DNA of 64,000 bases from Voacanga thouarsii (lineage: Eukaryota; Streptophyta; Magnoliopsida; Gentianales; Apocynaceae), in assembly GCA_026120185.1 (NCBI GenBank), contig JANUWF010001109.1, positions 3,340,001 through 3,404,000 on the forward strand. The letters run 5' to 3'. A program made the translations under genes and the position numbers. The stretch's first letter is position 1; every line of letters begins with the position of its first letter. Below the pieces are notes generated by a model. That model ran no database searches. It was not told the DNA's origin and was given only the letters and a program-made list of their open reading frames with translations. Shown here in pieces: positions 1 through 12,530 of this stretch.

Positions 1-424
1 CCTCCTCCTCTATTCTGAAATCTTCTATTTTGTTCCTTAAAATCTTCTGTATAATTTTCATTATCCCACTCATTCATTCTCTCAAACTCTCTTTCTAGCT
101 CTTTCATATTATTTCTTACATCCTACGTTCATGTCTTGCCTACCTCCTCTCAAAGGAGCTTGTTGTAACCCCCTGTAAAATATTCATCCTAAGCTTCACC
201 TTGTTGTTCATACAACGAATGTGTGGTGGTAATCTCATCTCTTACTCTAGGACTTTCTTGTTGCCTTTGTCCTATTCATTGAGGTACCATTGAGGCTTAG
301 TCTTGGTTAGATTGAAACTCTGTAATATCCCTCCATACAACTCTTAGGTCCCTTCCTTGTTCTTTTTATTATGCTAGAATGGCCTTAAGAATGTCCATAC
401 TATTATTTGCCCTTCTTGAGACAT
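1..424 (-). pseudogene. Probable Gypsy gag N-terminal remnant
   Basis: Read on the minus strand, this stretch encodes a very charged, polar, helical-looking peptide (for example KELEREFERMNEW near 60-110) interrupted by several stops. It begins just downstream of the PBS at 1290-1300 and a short leader, which is where gag lies in an LTR retrotransposon. The composition resembles N-terminal gag of chromovirus-type Gypsy elements, but I see no conserved gag core or zinc knuckle, and the window edge cuts it. The assignment rests mainly on position, so it is tentative. Confidence 0.35.
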
Positions 425-1289
425 TGTTAGGGGATTCTTTTAAAGTAACAACCTACAAAAATGGGTTAGAAAAAAAAAAAAGAGAGAGATTGTTCCTCAC
501 TTTTACTTCCTTGCATGTTTACACTTAAGAGATGATTCATTTTCCCTCGTGTTTGCTCTCATTTGGCTCTTTTAATAATAATCTCACCTTCTCGCCTTTT
601 CCCAATACTTAATTCCTCTTTGAACCTATCTAAACCCTCCCTAATTACTAAAGGTCTAGTCCAACTAGTTAGTCCACTAAAACACAAAAATTCTCCAATT
701 AAGAGGTCTTAGAGGAATTTCAACGAACAATTAATAGGCACCTAAGAATTTCAAGTGAGGAAAGACTTAATAACACAAGAACAACTAGAAGAAGTATAAG
801 GAAGCTATTCAAAGTAAATAGAATAACAAAAGAAGTAAGAAACAATTGATAACTAGTTCATAGAATAGTTAGAACAAAAATGAGCATAAGATAGCAACAA
901 TGAAAATAGCTCTAATGAGTATGGAATTCATTAGTGAAGTAAGAACCTAGGTCTTGATAACCAATAGAATGAAAACAAGTAGTCATAATTCATCATTTTA
1001 GCCACAAGTATTTTCATAGAATATTTATCAAAAACCTTGGATGCATTCCCCTCACTTAATCCTAATTAGATTTTTCACCTAATTTCAAGCCTATCTTCAC
1101 TACAAACACAAGACAAATTCATTCCCGAGCATTATAGTAATTTTAAGGGTTAATTTTCACCAAAAAAACTCAAGAGAAATGGAAGATTTCTTGACATTTT
1201 TGAAGTATATTTTTTAGCTACATGATTGCTTGTTTTTCTTTAACTTTCTTGGGCTTTCGAAGCCTTGATGGGAATCTAGGTATTTCCTT

Positions 1290-1300
1290 CTCTGATACCA
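1290..1300 (-). promoter_or_regulatory. Primer-binding site, initiator-Met tRNA type
   Basis: The minus strand reads TGGTATCAGAG, the usual plant LTR-retrotransposon PBS complementary to the 3' end of initiator methionine tRNA. Four bases upstream on that strand is an LTR-like end (TATATCA). Minus-strand synthesis of the parent element would have started here. Confidence 0.7.
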
Positions 1301-1304
1301 ACTT

Positions 1305-2460
1305 TGATATAAGCTTAAAAGGCTGATAAACACATAAATTTTTGTGGCCTTTGACAAGAAAAACAAAATAAACAACAAGAATTTAAAATATTAAAAACAG
1401 AATAAGGAGATGGGCCTTTAAGAACTATCTTACTTGCAAACTAACAATCCTAGGAGAATTATGCTACTAGGACCTTTAACTTGGAGGTTGAATATTCTAT
1501 AACAACCATCAATCACTCTAGATTCAACAAGGAACTAAGAACAAATTAGTTGGAGGTTATAGGAACCCAAATGATTCCTACTAAAAACCTTAGAAGAACA
1601 AGCTTTCTGAGACCCAAACTAGAGAATAGATTTGATTATTCCTTGTGAATTTAGAGACATCAACAAAAAGAAGACTAATCCCTAAGCCTTGGATTTGGTA
1701 ATAACTAAGGAGGAACATCCCCTCAAATTTGTATATTTAAAATATAATATATTGCCTTGTCAAGAGAGCATGAGTATTTATACATCAAAGTTCTAGGGTT
1801 ATTAGGATGCTTAATCCTGCTTAAAAGGAGGCCTAACAAGTTTTGTAACCTTAAACAACTATATAACTTGTGGGAAATGAAAGGGGAACCGAAATAAGTC
1901 AAAACATCCATTATATTAAAATCCTACAAATGGCACAAGCATGCTGGAATTTTGCACGGCTGTGCCAGCTTCGTGGTGGATAATGTTCTGCAAATTGTAT
2001 GGCATGCTGCACGGCTGTGCACTATGCTATGCACCAAACTTTTGGGAGTTGTGCAGACTGCAATTTGCACAATCGAATGCATGCTCATCATATTGTGCAC
2101 AACTACTTGAAGTTGCACTCTTGGCCTGCAATTTGCATGGCCAAATGCAAACCCGTGCATGTTGCTGTGCATCCCTTGTTTCCAACCTCCATAACTTCCT
2201 CATGTGCAATTCCTTGATCTCTTTTGGTCATCTCTTGATATTGTTCTTCAATTGTCAGCAAATTTTATTCCTTTAGCTCCTCAAATATTTTCGAAGGTTC
2301 CTTTAACTTCAAATATGGCTTCATAAATGCTTGGAGTCTTTCTTGGAACCTCATCTCCCTTACTTTGGCCATTGGACCTTATATATTTGGTTGAGTGTCT
2401 CCCCTTTCTTGGATTTATTTCTCGTGATGATGAGGTGGAACCTCATCACAAAGCTGCCAT
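1305..2460 (-). mobile_element. LTR next to the PBS (upper boundary uncertain)
   Basis: On the minus strand this sequence ends TATATCA just before the PBS, as a 5' LTR should. It contains a cluster of short GC-rich repeats around 1935-2200, including two copies of GCACGGCTGTGC, of the kind seen in several other LTRs of this window. The far end is not defined: no partner LTR is visible. At 2220-2400 the minus strand can be read as GPMAKVREMRFQE followed by LQAFM, which resembles the C-terminal tail of some Gypsy polyproteins, so the true LTR may stop near 2200. Confidence 0.45.
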
Positions 2461-3028
2461 CAAATTCTGGCAAACCGCCTTAGCATTATCATAAGAAAAG
2501 ATGGTTGAAGTCCACCGCAGTAGCTTTACATAGCTCATATCGTGAACAGATAACAAAATCCATAAGTTGTACAATATTATCCAAAAAAGCCAAGAAGTTA
2601 TTACGCAGCCTCTACAAAAATAACTCTACCTTATGTTTTACTCGAATTTTCAAAATACCATGCAAAAGGGAAACTATTTGGATCATTGGTTGAACTACCC
2701 CCCAAGCTGAGGAAACTATGAAGTGGCTAGTAGTAGTCGACAACTAGATCATTTTGTCCACTTTAGAATGCTAAAATAGTGGAACAAGCTTGATCACTTG
2801 AAATAGAACACAATTATCTAAAAGCTACGAAAGAAGGTGGACATCTTAAAAACTAATTTTAACATAATCTAAAACAAAAGATTAGACTTAGTCACCAGTG
2901 AATTGACTTTGACTAGCTTTCCTCTCCTTGTCCAGTTGTCAACAAGAAGAATGATGATCTTGACTGAACAGAGAAGGAAATAAGTAATATCCCTTGCCGG
3001 CGCACCTTCATCATGCGCTAAATTAGGT
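2461..3028. other. Unassigned sequence
   Basis: About 570 bases with no protein motif, LTR end or repeat that I recognise. It lies downstream, in minus-strand sense, of the last recognisable piece of the old Copia polyprotein and may be its decayed continuation. Confidence 0.4.
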
Positions 3029-3417
3029 TATTCTTTCATAACAGCTTTCAAAGAAATATGAGCTACATGTGTTTTGAGGTTGTTTCTTCTAACCCATATA
3101 CATTTTAATTTCGGTGCTTTACCACCTTTCTCAAATTCAAGTTTGATAGCATTTTAAACAAGTTGAAGATCTTTAAGGCTTTTAAAACAGTATTTCTAGT
3201 TGTGCCCCGACAAGAGTACAATAGTCATAGTAAATAGGGGCTTTTTAGATTTAGGATTGAATTTCCTCAGTTGTCATTCTTCTCAACAACAGTTAGACTC
3301 TATTTTTCAACTTTGTTGAACCCATTATTACCAAGTCCTGATTGGTCATGGGAATATTTTCCAAAGAAGAGAACTTTATCTAACTCTACTTTTGGCAGAA
3401 TTTAGTCTCTTAAACCA
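3029..3417 (-). pseudogene. Copia gag-pol fragment, distal part of the interrupted old element
   Basis: Two stretches on the minus strand match the linker between gag and protease in UBN2-type Copia polyproteins: LFFGKYSHDQSGLG at about 3320-3380, and IWVRRNNLKTHVAHISLKA at about 3040-3105, which corresponds to the IWV(R/P)K...SLKA segment just before the protease. Frameshifts and stops separate them. The fragment ends exactly at the LTR of the 3418-12530 element. The upstream part of the same kind of gag lies on the far side at 12531-13950, so this is the downstream half of a split element. Protease and the rest of pol are lost. Confidence 0.65.
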
Positions 3418-5129
3418 TGTAAGATCATGGAAAAATAAAATACGCGGTGAAAACATGCAATTAAAAAATTTTTCCATTCAATAATCTAGGAATACATAAT
3501 TTTTTGGCACGTAGATTGAATAATCGGAACTAGAGAAGTTAGATGAAGCCTCCTGGATTGGAATGGTTATTTGTTCCATGGGAATACTAGTCAAGTATCG
3601 ACTCATTCACATCAAACATGCACAAAATTACTAGCTTTTAATCTTTCAGAGTATTCTCGAACCTCCTGTGGGTTATCTACCAATGAAAGTAGAACTAAGA
3701 TAAATAATTAGGAAGAAGGGAAGAGCTAACTAAGGAAACAGAGGCGGCTGTTCAAAGGAAAAACAAGCTACTGATCTCTTTTCATTGTCTACATGAATAT
3801 TTTGTTCACAGTAGCAAACACACAGCATAAAAACTAATAGCTTCCTAAAAAAATTAAGTTGCCTGGTTTTTTTTTCCTTTTTAATAAAAGCGGCTACCTT
3901 AGGTTTCCAAAGCCTGTAGCTATCTCTCTTAAACCCTGATGGCCTAAGGTTTTCTTAATCAGCCCAAGACTGATTAAATGGCTGTCCTAATTGATTGATC
4001 TACTTGAGCCTAATACAAAACTATCCAAAACAATCAATTAATAACCCAATATATTATTCTAGCTTAAATAAATAATTATAGGACTATTATAATAATTCTT
4101 TTATTAATTATTTCATCCAACAAGTCCGTATAGTAAATAAATTACTAAATTTACTTTAGCTACGTTGGAGACCAAAAGACATATTATTTTTGATAACTAA
4201 AATGGCTAAAATACCCTTACTGACAAATAGTTGTATTTTATGACTTTAAATATTTCATTTATCACCATATGAAAATATTAACTCCAAGAATAATATTGCA
4301 AGTGCAGTATGGTGCAATGACAAAAATACCCCTCTATGTCACATCCATCATTGAGATAGGAAAAATGTACTAACACCTTTCCAAGTGACATCTACTATCA
4401 TTTGACATCGAGTTTAATAATCTATGACTTTTATTATGTACACATTTATCTCAAGGAGTTACCCAAAAATATATGTACTAAGTCATGTTCTCAGGGTCCG
4501 AGATTATTTAGATCATCCTAGACAATCATAAGAGGGTGGTATCTTTACTAAGTGAACTATATAAACTCTATTTCATAAATCTGTCTTAATTAATTAGAGT
4601 TATACACCCAGCGTATAAGGTTATTGCCTTACGTTAAAACCTCACACATTATACATCAGGTGCACAAATCTAACTTTATTAGACTACCAACTTATACTCA
4701 AGTTTTAGGATGCTCGTCTATATAGTAGCAACAATAGTCCAATCTTTATTTATTATAGTATTTTTATAAAGACTACTATTGCATGGTCCAATTCTACGTA
4801 TTCCAAATGTACTTATACTATTAGTTTGAAAAGACTACTCATTAGTTAAAGGTAAACAATTTCCTATTTGGAAACTATAGTGTATAATGATCTAAACCTT
4901 GACGAAGTGCCCATTCATCAATCGATCAAGAATGTTTTTTACTTGTATGTTAGTAGCCCAAGATCTACATGTTATTATGAAGTACAGCCCAATATATAGA
5001 ACACTTACTAACATTCTTAGATTTTTATGTACAATTATATGTAAAAAAATAATCATTGACGAATAAAATATTTTATTACTTTCCAAAAATACAAAAATAC
5101 ATAGTCCATTCTAGGCATACATTCTGACA
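3418..5129 (-). repeat. 3' LTR of Copia 3418-12530
   Basis: About 1.71 kb, alignable along its length with 10803-12530. Both begin at the low-coordinate end with a GATC(A/G)(T/A)GG-AAAATAAAATACGC block and end with GGGCATACATTC or a close variant. The high-coordinate end (ATTCTGACA) abuts a purine-rich tract on the minus strand, as expected for a 3' LTR. Confidence 0.85.
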
Positions 5130-5145
5130 ATTTTCCACTTTCACT
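5130..5145 (-). promoter_or_regulatory. Polypurine tract
   Basis: Read on the minus strand, GTGAAAGTGGAAAAT immediately precedes the TGTCAGAATG start of the 3' LTR. A purine run at this position primes plus-strand DNA synthesis in LTR retrotransposons, and this form is typical of plant Copia elements. Confidence 0.7.
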
Positions 5146-5199
5146 AAATAGATTATGAAAGTCTATATGTACCTACCCCTATAACGACCAAGTGTCTTC

Positions 5200-6830
5200 G
5201 GAACACTTTTTTCCGCAAAAACTTGGTAAAAGGATCCGTCAGATTATTTGCAGAGGAAATTTGAACAATCATTCTCTTTTATTTCTAAATGAACTTCCGG
5301 ATTAAGTGATACTTCCTCTCAATATGCTTGCATTTTCTATAGTTTCTGGGTTACTTATATTGTGACATAGCTCTAGAATTGTCACAATATAGGATGATAG
5401 GCTTGTCGATTTGTCGCACGACTCCCAGTCCTATTACGAACTTCTAGAGTCAAACGGCTTTTTTAGAAGCATCTAAAGTTGCCACATACTCAACTTACAT
5501 GGTGGAATTAGTAATATAAGATTGCTTAACACTCTTGCATGAAATAGCTCCTCTAGACAAAGTGAAGACATATCCACTAGTGAATTTTCTTTTATCTTTA
5601 TTTTCCTAGAAGTCTGAGTCAATGCAACCAGTAGGAACTAAATCATTAGCTTTGTAAACTAGCATATAATTTTTATCCCTTTCAAGTATTTGAGAATGTA
5701 CTTTATAGCTTGCCAATGTACTTTCGTTGGGTTTGATAGATATTTACTAACTATATTTACGACAAAGTAGATATCTGGCCTAGTGCAAAGCATGGCATCC
5801 AAGAAACTTCCCACTACTGAAGCATAGGGAATCCTACTTATTTTTTCCTTTTCTTTCTATGTCTTAGGACACCGCTTAGAAGATAAGGTTAATCCGTGCC
5901 TAGAGAATATGATTGCCTTTTTACACTGATCCATACTAAACTTAGCCAACATCTTATTAATGTAAGTAGATTAGGATAAGTCTAACAGTCTTTACTTCTT
6001 ATCTCTAAAAACGTTTATACCAAGAATGTAGCTAGCTTCTCTAATATCTTTCATACTAAATTGACTTGATAGCCAAACCTTTATAGATGATAATGTCCTT
6101 ACATCATTCCTAATAATTAGAATGTCATCTACATAAAGTACTATAAAGGAAACGTTGTTCCCGTCGGCCTTATTATATACATATTATTCATCCATGTTTT
6201 GTATAAAACTATAAGTCTTTACAAGTTTATAAAAACGTATGTTCTATACTTGTAATGCTTGCTTAAGTTCATAAATAGACTTCTTAAACTTGCAAATCAT
6301 ATGTTCTTGGTCATTAGTAATAAAACCTTCAAGCTGAGTTATATAGATGTCTTCGCTAAGATAGTTATTAAGAATGACTGTCTTAACATATAATTGTTAT
6401 ATCTCGTAGTATAGTGGCATGTGATAGTTAAGAGTATGCATATAGACTTAAGCATAACTATTGCTGAAAAGATCTCCTCATAATCAATCCATTTTTTTTA
6501 CTATAACATTTTGTAACAAATCTTACTTTATAGGTTTCAACTTTTTCATTTGTTCTCTTCTTTCTCTTGTAGACTCACTTACACCTAATGGGTTTAACTA
6601 TTCAGGTGTAGCGATAAGATCCTAAACCTGATTGAGATATATAGACTAAATCTCGGCATCCATTACTATTTGCTATTTGTCTGTATCAATATCAACAATG
6701 GTCTCATCATACTAATGGAATCTTATTCCCGAGGGTTAAAGACTACCTCAAAAGCCTCTCCAGTCCATCTTTTTGGAACTTTAGATATCTTTTCACTATG
6801 ACATGAGTCAGTCTGTATAGAAATATCTAG
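5200..6830 (-). pseudogene. Copia reverse transcriptase and RNase H, broken
   Basis: The RT active-site motif is readable on the minus strand as FIVLYVDDI, with YVDD at 6124-6135. Downstream, around 5760-5820, is the ARPDI-like segment that follows RT in Copia, and at 5365-5520 RNase H relics (YCDNS and a TMEAEY-like stretch in shifted frames). The domain order RT then RNase H matches the family. Frame changes and stops occur throughout; no frame stays open for a full domain. Confidence 0.75.
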
Positions 6831-8090
6831 TTATATCTCTTTAGGTTCCTCAATTGGTGTATTAGAAATTGAAGTATCAGTTAACTTCTTTTTAAATTCT
6901 ACCTTACTTGAAACCTTAATGAACATACATTGTTTATCCTCCAAGTATTTGGCATGAGTACGTATAAGTACTTTTGTTCTTGGGAATTTGCTCCTTATTC
7001 TTTTTGGATATACTGCAAAGTAGCACAATTTGAATCTTGACTCTAATTTACTTCTCTTTGTCAATACATAAGTTGGACAACCCCATACCTTAAGATGATT
7101 TAGATTGTGCTTATGTCCAGTCAACATCCCAAAAGGTATCCTAAGTACTGATTTGAAAGGCACTAAATTCAAAATATATACCACTGTTTTCAAAGTATAT
7201 CCCCAAAAAGAAATAGAAAGATTTGCATAACTCATCATGTTCCTGATCATTTCTATCAATGTTTTATTTCTTTTCTCAACTGCTCCATTTTGCTATAGAG
7301 TTTCAGGTGCAATTAGCTAAAATACTATACCCTGATATACCAAGTAATCATTAAATTTATCAAGGAAATAATTTCTACTATGATCTTATCTTAACTTCTT
7401 AATTAGTTTACATGTTTGTCACTCTACTTCAGTCTTAAACTCCTTGAATTTATCAAAACAGTCCGACTTGCACCTCATCAAGTAAACGTTATCAAAATAT
7501 ATATGATCATCCATGAACGTGAAGAAGTATTCATGTCCTCCTCTAGCAAGGGTAGGCATAGGACCACAAATTTGAGTATGAACTAACTCAAATATTTCCT
7601 TGGCTCTTTTCGTCTTTTGAGTAAAGGACCTTTTGGTCATTTTACCATAAGGCAAGATTCATACTAAGGCCATTCCTTTAATCTCAATGAGTCTAAATGC
7701 CCATTTTGGATTAACCTCTAAATCCGAATAGAATTTATATGTCATATCTTAAGTGCCATAAATATGAGTCATTTGATGTGGCATTTCTCTTCTTATTATT
7801 AGATTCGTTTCGAGTATTATTTATTTGACGACTTATAATATTAACATAAAAGAGATTGCTATACATATTTCTAGGACAAATAATAATTATATCTCTACTT
7901 ATTGAAAAATCAGAATGGAAAAAAACAAAATATCCTCGATTAATCAATTTTGAAACTAAAATTAAATTCTGTTTAAAAGTAGAAACACATAAAATATCTT
8001 TTAGAACTAAAATCCTATTATATTCAAATAATAGCTTCAAGTCTCCCACTACCTCAGTCCACACTTATGTTCTGTTGCTTGCATGACCTT
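6831..8090 (-). pseudogene. Copia GAG-pre-integrase and integrase, broken
   Basis: Three minus-strand reading frames follow the normal order. 7735-8064 carries the GAG-pre-integrase region ending LWHLRYDI, where LWHxRxGH is expected. 7419-7655 carries the integrase core with FFTFMDDHI around the first catalytic Asp. 6831-7259 carries the distal part, with SFWGYTLKT and HLKVWGCPTYV, the usual C-terminal hallmarks. Separate frames mean at least two frameshifts or stops. The second Asp and the catalytic Glu lie in the broken interval near 7260-7420. Confidence 0.8.
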
Positions 8091-9110
8091 AATAATCTCC
8101 TCTAGTGAGTCTACTTATCTTGTTGGACTCTTGTAAGGAGTTACAGATATAATCAATAGCTCTGAAATCAGCAATCCAAATAGATGACGATCTAACTATC
8201 AAAATAGACTTTAAGTAAAAAGTAATACTTGAGGAAGACTTAGCCAAGAAGTCCGGACAATCTTTTTTGAAGTGCCATTCTTACCACACTTGAAACATTT
8301 ACCCTTGGGCTTCGTATTAGATTTGGATGGACCAGGTTTTAGACTTCTTAGGATAGACCCCTGTATTAATTTGGGCCTTCTTCTTCTTCAACTTCCTAGA
8401 TTAGGCCTTGATTCTAGAAGATAAACTAGAACAAGCAATTAAAACATTTGACACAGGCTTTATAGTTTTCTTAGTCACCTGAAGTTCTTTTATCAACTCA
8501 GTTAAAGACATACTCAACTTAATTATATTATTGTTCAACTTGAATTGAGAGTATGAATATGCAAAGTCTCAATAACTATATTGATTTGGCTCTCGGGATC
8601 TATCCTCACCCCTAGGATCTCGGCATTTTCAAAAGTGAGTAATTTTCTTGAGCAAACACTAACGAACTGATGCCCTCTTAGCCATTCTAGTATTCATGAT
8701 TACCTTAAAAGCTCCTATTTTGTGGGTCGGCTCTTATTAGCAAACATGGTAAACAACAATATATCTATATCATACGTAATAGGCATGTTTTCGTGTTTAA
8801 ATTGACACACATTGAATATGGAAGCTAACATATAGCATCTAGTCATCTCATTGGATTTTCTCTATGTCCTCTTAGCCTTACGGTATTGGTCCATTGAATC
8901 TTTTCCAATTTCAGGGCAGGGATCGGTCTCCTCGACTGTAAGTGTTATGTTCAGATTTCTTTTCCAATCCACGTAATTTGGCCCAATTAACTCATTCTTC
9001 TTGAAAATAATAGACAAACAACTGAAACCAGATATTTCTGTTGATTGGAAAAAAAAAAAACTTTGTTCAGTAATTTTTTTTTTTTGTAAAATCATATAAA
9101 AAATGCACAT
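8091..9110 (-). pseudogene. Copia gag with frameshifted zinc knuckle
   Basis: The 8862-9110 frame contains LIGPNYVDWKRNLNI, the characteristic gag N-terminus of this Copia type. Near 8255-8302 is a CCHC zinc knuckle readable as CFKCGKNG, then after a one-base loss KKDCP, so the His is no longer in frame with the first two Cys. Poly(A)/poly(T) runs at 9049-9084 break the N-terminal frame. The protein would have packaged element RNA into virus-like particles. Confidence 0.75.
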
Positions 9111-10790
9111 TGAAACATTATATTATATCCATCTATTAAAACTATTATAAAAAATATGAAAATTTTAGCTCTTAGAAGAATTGATAGAGCGCCGTAATAA
9201 TGTGAACAACTATCTAAGTTAAGTGTATAACCAACCCTAATCAAACTTTTTTAATAAGTAACGATTTAGAAATAGTTCTATTGATGAGATGGCCACTACT
9301 CTTATTATCTGCAGATAATCTAATGTTAATACCTCAAACGTAGGCTGACCGATACTAACATATATCATAGAAATTAATTATAATTCTTCTGTTAGTTCTA
9401 AATTCTTGTAAAAATCCATCCTATAAGGGGTCATGCTTAGAATAATGCAAGAATAAGCACAATCTCTAATAGGAAACTATGACAGAAGTTGTGGAGCCGT
9501 TAGAACATTTTTCCCACTTATTCTTTTGTAAAAAAAAAAAAATGGAAAGAATATTTTCTTTAAAGATATTTGGTTTTAATTAACTTCAGTAAAAATTTAA
9601 AAATTCAACCTTATTCTCTATGTCAAGGATAATACCCTTTAAAAAAATAAACCATAAATTTTTATTTTCATTACTTAAGTTTAAAAAAAAAATCTTTTTC
9701 TAGGAACTAAATTTAAAATACTTAAATTCAAATTATTTTCCATGTTAAGAATAAAACTCTTTGGAAGAATAAATCATGAATTCTCTTTTTAAATTGTTAA
9801 GTCCCTTTTTAAAACATTTTTCTTACTTATTCTATCTACAGAAAAATAAATTCCTCAAAAACTTGTGCATTTGATCACACAAATTAAACAAAATAGGTAT
9901 GTTCCAAAAAGTAAACCTTTTACATGCTATTTCTATCATTTAATTCTTATATGACCAAATAATAGATTAAAAATCATAATAAAATTAAAATAATTTTATT
10001 TAATCATAAGGTGGATCCTTCTGTACTAATTATTTTCATGCAAAATAATTCATCATGGATAAATAAACAATTACAAGTAAATATTCTTGTGTGATATGGG
10101 ATCCAAAAGAATAGAAAATTACAAGGAATACATGGCCAAAAAACTGCTTTCATTACTCTTCAAAGGAGAAACCCGAACCATACCAAGCACAATCCGAACT
10201 AGTCCAATCTAGGCCAAAGCCTGTCCTTGCTTCTACAAACCCAATCGGCTTTTGTGGATGTAAATAGTTGGTCCATGGCTTTGAGAGCCATGGGCTGGCT
10301 TCTCCTCTTAATGCCCAAACCAATCCTTAGCTTAAAAAAGCTATGGACTGGCTTCTTGTTCTCTTTCAAGCCGGTGATTTCCTTTTCTATCTATGGACCG
10401 GCTTATTTATTTTCCTTCAAACCATCAGTTAGCTTCTCCAAGCTATAGGCCAACCAAGACGACTGTAGCTTGCATCCCTTGCTGGTCGCCGATTGTTCCC
10501 TGAATCAAGCTGCATTTGTTTTCCTTCTTTCTGATTTTCTTTTTGCTTTCTTTCATGGAATTTTTTATTAGCAACCAGACATGACCATTGTTGCAGAAAA
10601 TTCCAATAGACTGGATTCAAATAATATCAATCACCTATGCCTTTCACAAAGAGGCATACACAAGTTCTACAAGAAAGCGAATAATAATAAATACACAATA
10701 TCTATACAATCACAAAGAGTAAATTTTTATTAGCAAATGAACCGCCTTTTCAGTTATCAATCCTAAGCTATTCCTAGATTATAACCTGCG
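9111..10790 (-). other. Long untranslated leader of Copia 3418-12530
   Basis: About 1.7 kb between PBS and gag with no conserved domain. Its upstream third (10230-10450) holds several imperfect copies of a CTATGGACCGGCTT-like unit. A related leader is found at 57450-57940 beside a related LTR. The open frame 10227-10448 on the plus strand simply translates these repeats and is not considered a gene. Confidence 0.6.
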
Positions 10791-10802
10791 ACTTTGATAC
10801 CA
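10791..10802 (-). promoter_or_regulatory. Primer-binding site of Copia 3418-12530
   Basis: Minus strand TGGTATCAAAGT, a slightly mutated form of TGGTATCAGAGC (initiator Met tRNA), directly after the end of the 5' LTR. Confidence 0.75.
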
Positions 10803-12530
10803 CTTAAAGGATCGAGGAAAAATAAAATACGCAGTGGAAACATTCAATTGAAATTTTTTTCCATTTAATAATCCAAGACTACTTACTTTTACAACATTTA
10901 GGTTGAATAATTGGAATTGGATTTGAGTTTGACAGAGCCTCCTAGATTGGAATGGTTATTTGTTCTGCTAGAATACCAGCCAACATTGACTCATTCGCAT
11001 CAAACATGCACAAGATTGCTAGCTTTCAATCTTCCAGAGTATTCTCGAATCTTCTATGGACTGTCTACCAATGAAAGTAGAATTAGGATAAAGAATTAGA
11101 AAGAAGGGAAGAGATAACTAAGAAAACAGAGGTGCCCGTCCAAAAGAAAAACAACCCGTCGATCTCTTTTCCTTTCCGACGTGAATATTTTGTTCACATT
11201 AGCATGCACACAACATAAAAACCAATAGCTTCCTCAAAAACTTAAACCGCCTGCTTTCGTTTTCTTTTTTAATAGAGGTGGCTACCTCAAGTTTCCAAAA
11301 CTTGCAATCATATCTCCAAAGTGGGCATGGGTTTTCTTAACCAATTTAAGCCTAATTAAATAGCTCTCCTATTAATTAATTAATTAATTAATCACTTGGA
11401 CTTAATATTAAATTATTCAAAATAATTAATTAATAACCCAATATATTACTTTAGCCCAACTAAATAATTATTGGACTCTGAGAATAATTCTTTGATTAAT
11501 TATTTCATATAACAAGTCCATATAGTTAATAAATTACTAAGGTTACTTGAGGTATTCTAGGGTTCAATAGACAGATTATTCTTGGCTATTAAAATGATCA
11601 AAATACTATGCTAACAAATAGCTGTATTTTATCATTTTAAAATTTCATTTATCATCGTATGAAAATATTGACCCTACCAATAATATTATAAGTGTAGAGT
11701 CTTCAACCTATAGGTATAATAATGAAAATACCCATTTATATAACATCTATCATTGAAATAAGAAAAATGTACTAATACATTTTCAATGACACCTACCATC
11801 CTTTGACATCTAGTCTGATAATTTATGACTTCCACTATGTGCTCACTTATTTCAGAGAGCTATCCAAAAGTATACATACTGAGTGATGTTCCTAGGGTCC
11901 TGAATTATTTAGTATCTTGGAGAATCATAAGGAGTTGATATCTTTGCTAAATGAAGTATAGAAACTCTATTGCATAAGTCTATCTTAATTAATTAGAGTC
12001 ATACGCCTAAGATACAAAGTTATTGGCCTAACATTAGGACCTCGCCTATCATATATTGAAGTACACAAGTCCAACTTCACCAAACCACCAACTTATATTC
12101 AAGTCTTAGGGTACTTGATTACGTAGTAGTAGTAATAGTCCAAATTTTATTTATTATAATACTTTTATAAAGATTTCTATTGTGTGGTCCAATTTTATAT
12201 ATTCCAAATATGCTTAAACTATTAGTATAAGAAGCTTACTAATTGGTTTAAAAGTAAACCATTCCCTATTTAGAAATTATAATGTAATGATCTAAACATT
12301 GATGAAGCGCCCAACTTTATCAATTGATCAAGAATGTTTTTACTTGTATGTTAGTAGCCCCTAATTCGCATCTCACTGTGAAGCATAACCCAACATATAG
12401 ATCACTTACTAATATACTTGGACCTTTATGTACACTTATATGTAAACAAATAATCATTGATGAAAGAAATATTTTATTACTTTTCAAGAATACAGAAATA
12501 TATAACCTATTTTGGGCATACATTCCAACA
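10803..12530 (-). repeat. 5' LTR of Copia 3418-12530
   Basis: About 1.73 kb, homologous over its length to 3418-5129. The minus strand begins TGTTGGAATGTATGCCC at 12530. Its inner end has lost the expected CA (it reads TTTAA), a sign of decay. A 219-base open frame on the plus strand (12324-12542) and its antisense companion are chance frames; similar translations appear in both LTRs. Confidence 0.85.

Larger units (their letters stand above)
3418..12530 (-). mobile_element. Nearly full-length Ty1/Copia element, degenerate
   Basis: Minus-strand element with 5' LTR (10803-12530), PBS (10791-10802), long leader, gag, protease/integrase/RT/RNase H remnants, polypurine tract and 3' LTR (3418-5129). 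The LTR starts TGTTGGAATGTATGCCC on the minus strand. The order integrase before RT marks it as Copia. All coding parts have stops and frameshifts, so it cannot be autonomous. No matching 5-bp target duplication is visible (AACCA at 3413-3417, ATATA at 12531-12535), but both flanks belong to the same older Copia gag-pol, which supports a single insertion. The two LTRs differ at many positions, so it is old. Confidence 0.85.

Noticed and set aside
1924..2276. Overlapping open frames on both strands rich in Cys, His and Leu
   Set aside because: They translate the GC-rich repeats (GCACGGCTGTGC and relatives) of an LTR; no domain, and open frames on both strands point to composition.
10227..10448. 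73-residue frame with repeated SFKP and W residues
   Set aside because: Translation of the GACCGGCTT repeats in a Copia leader; the related leader at 57450-57620 has the repeats but a different frame.
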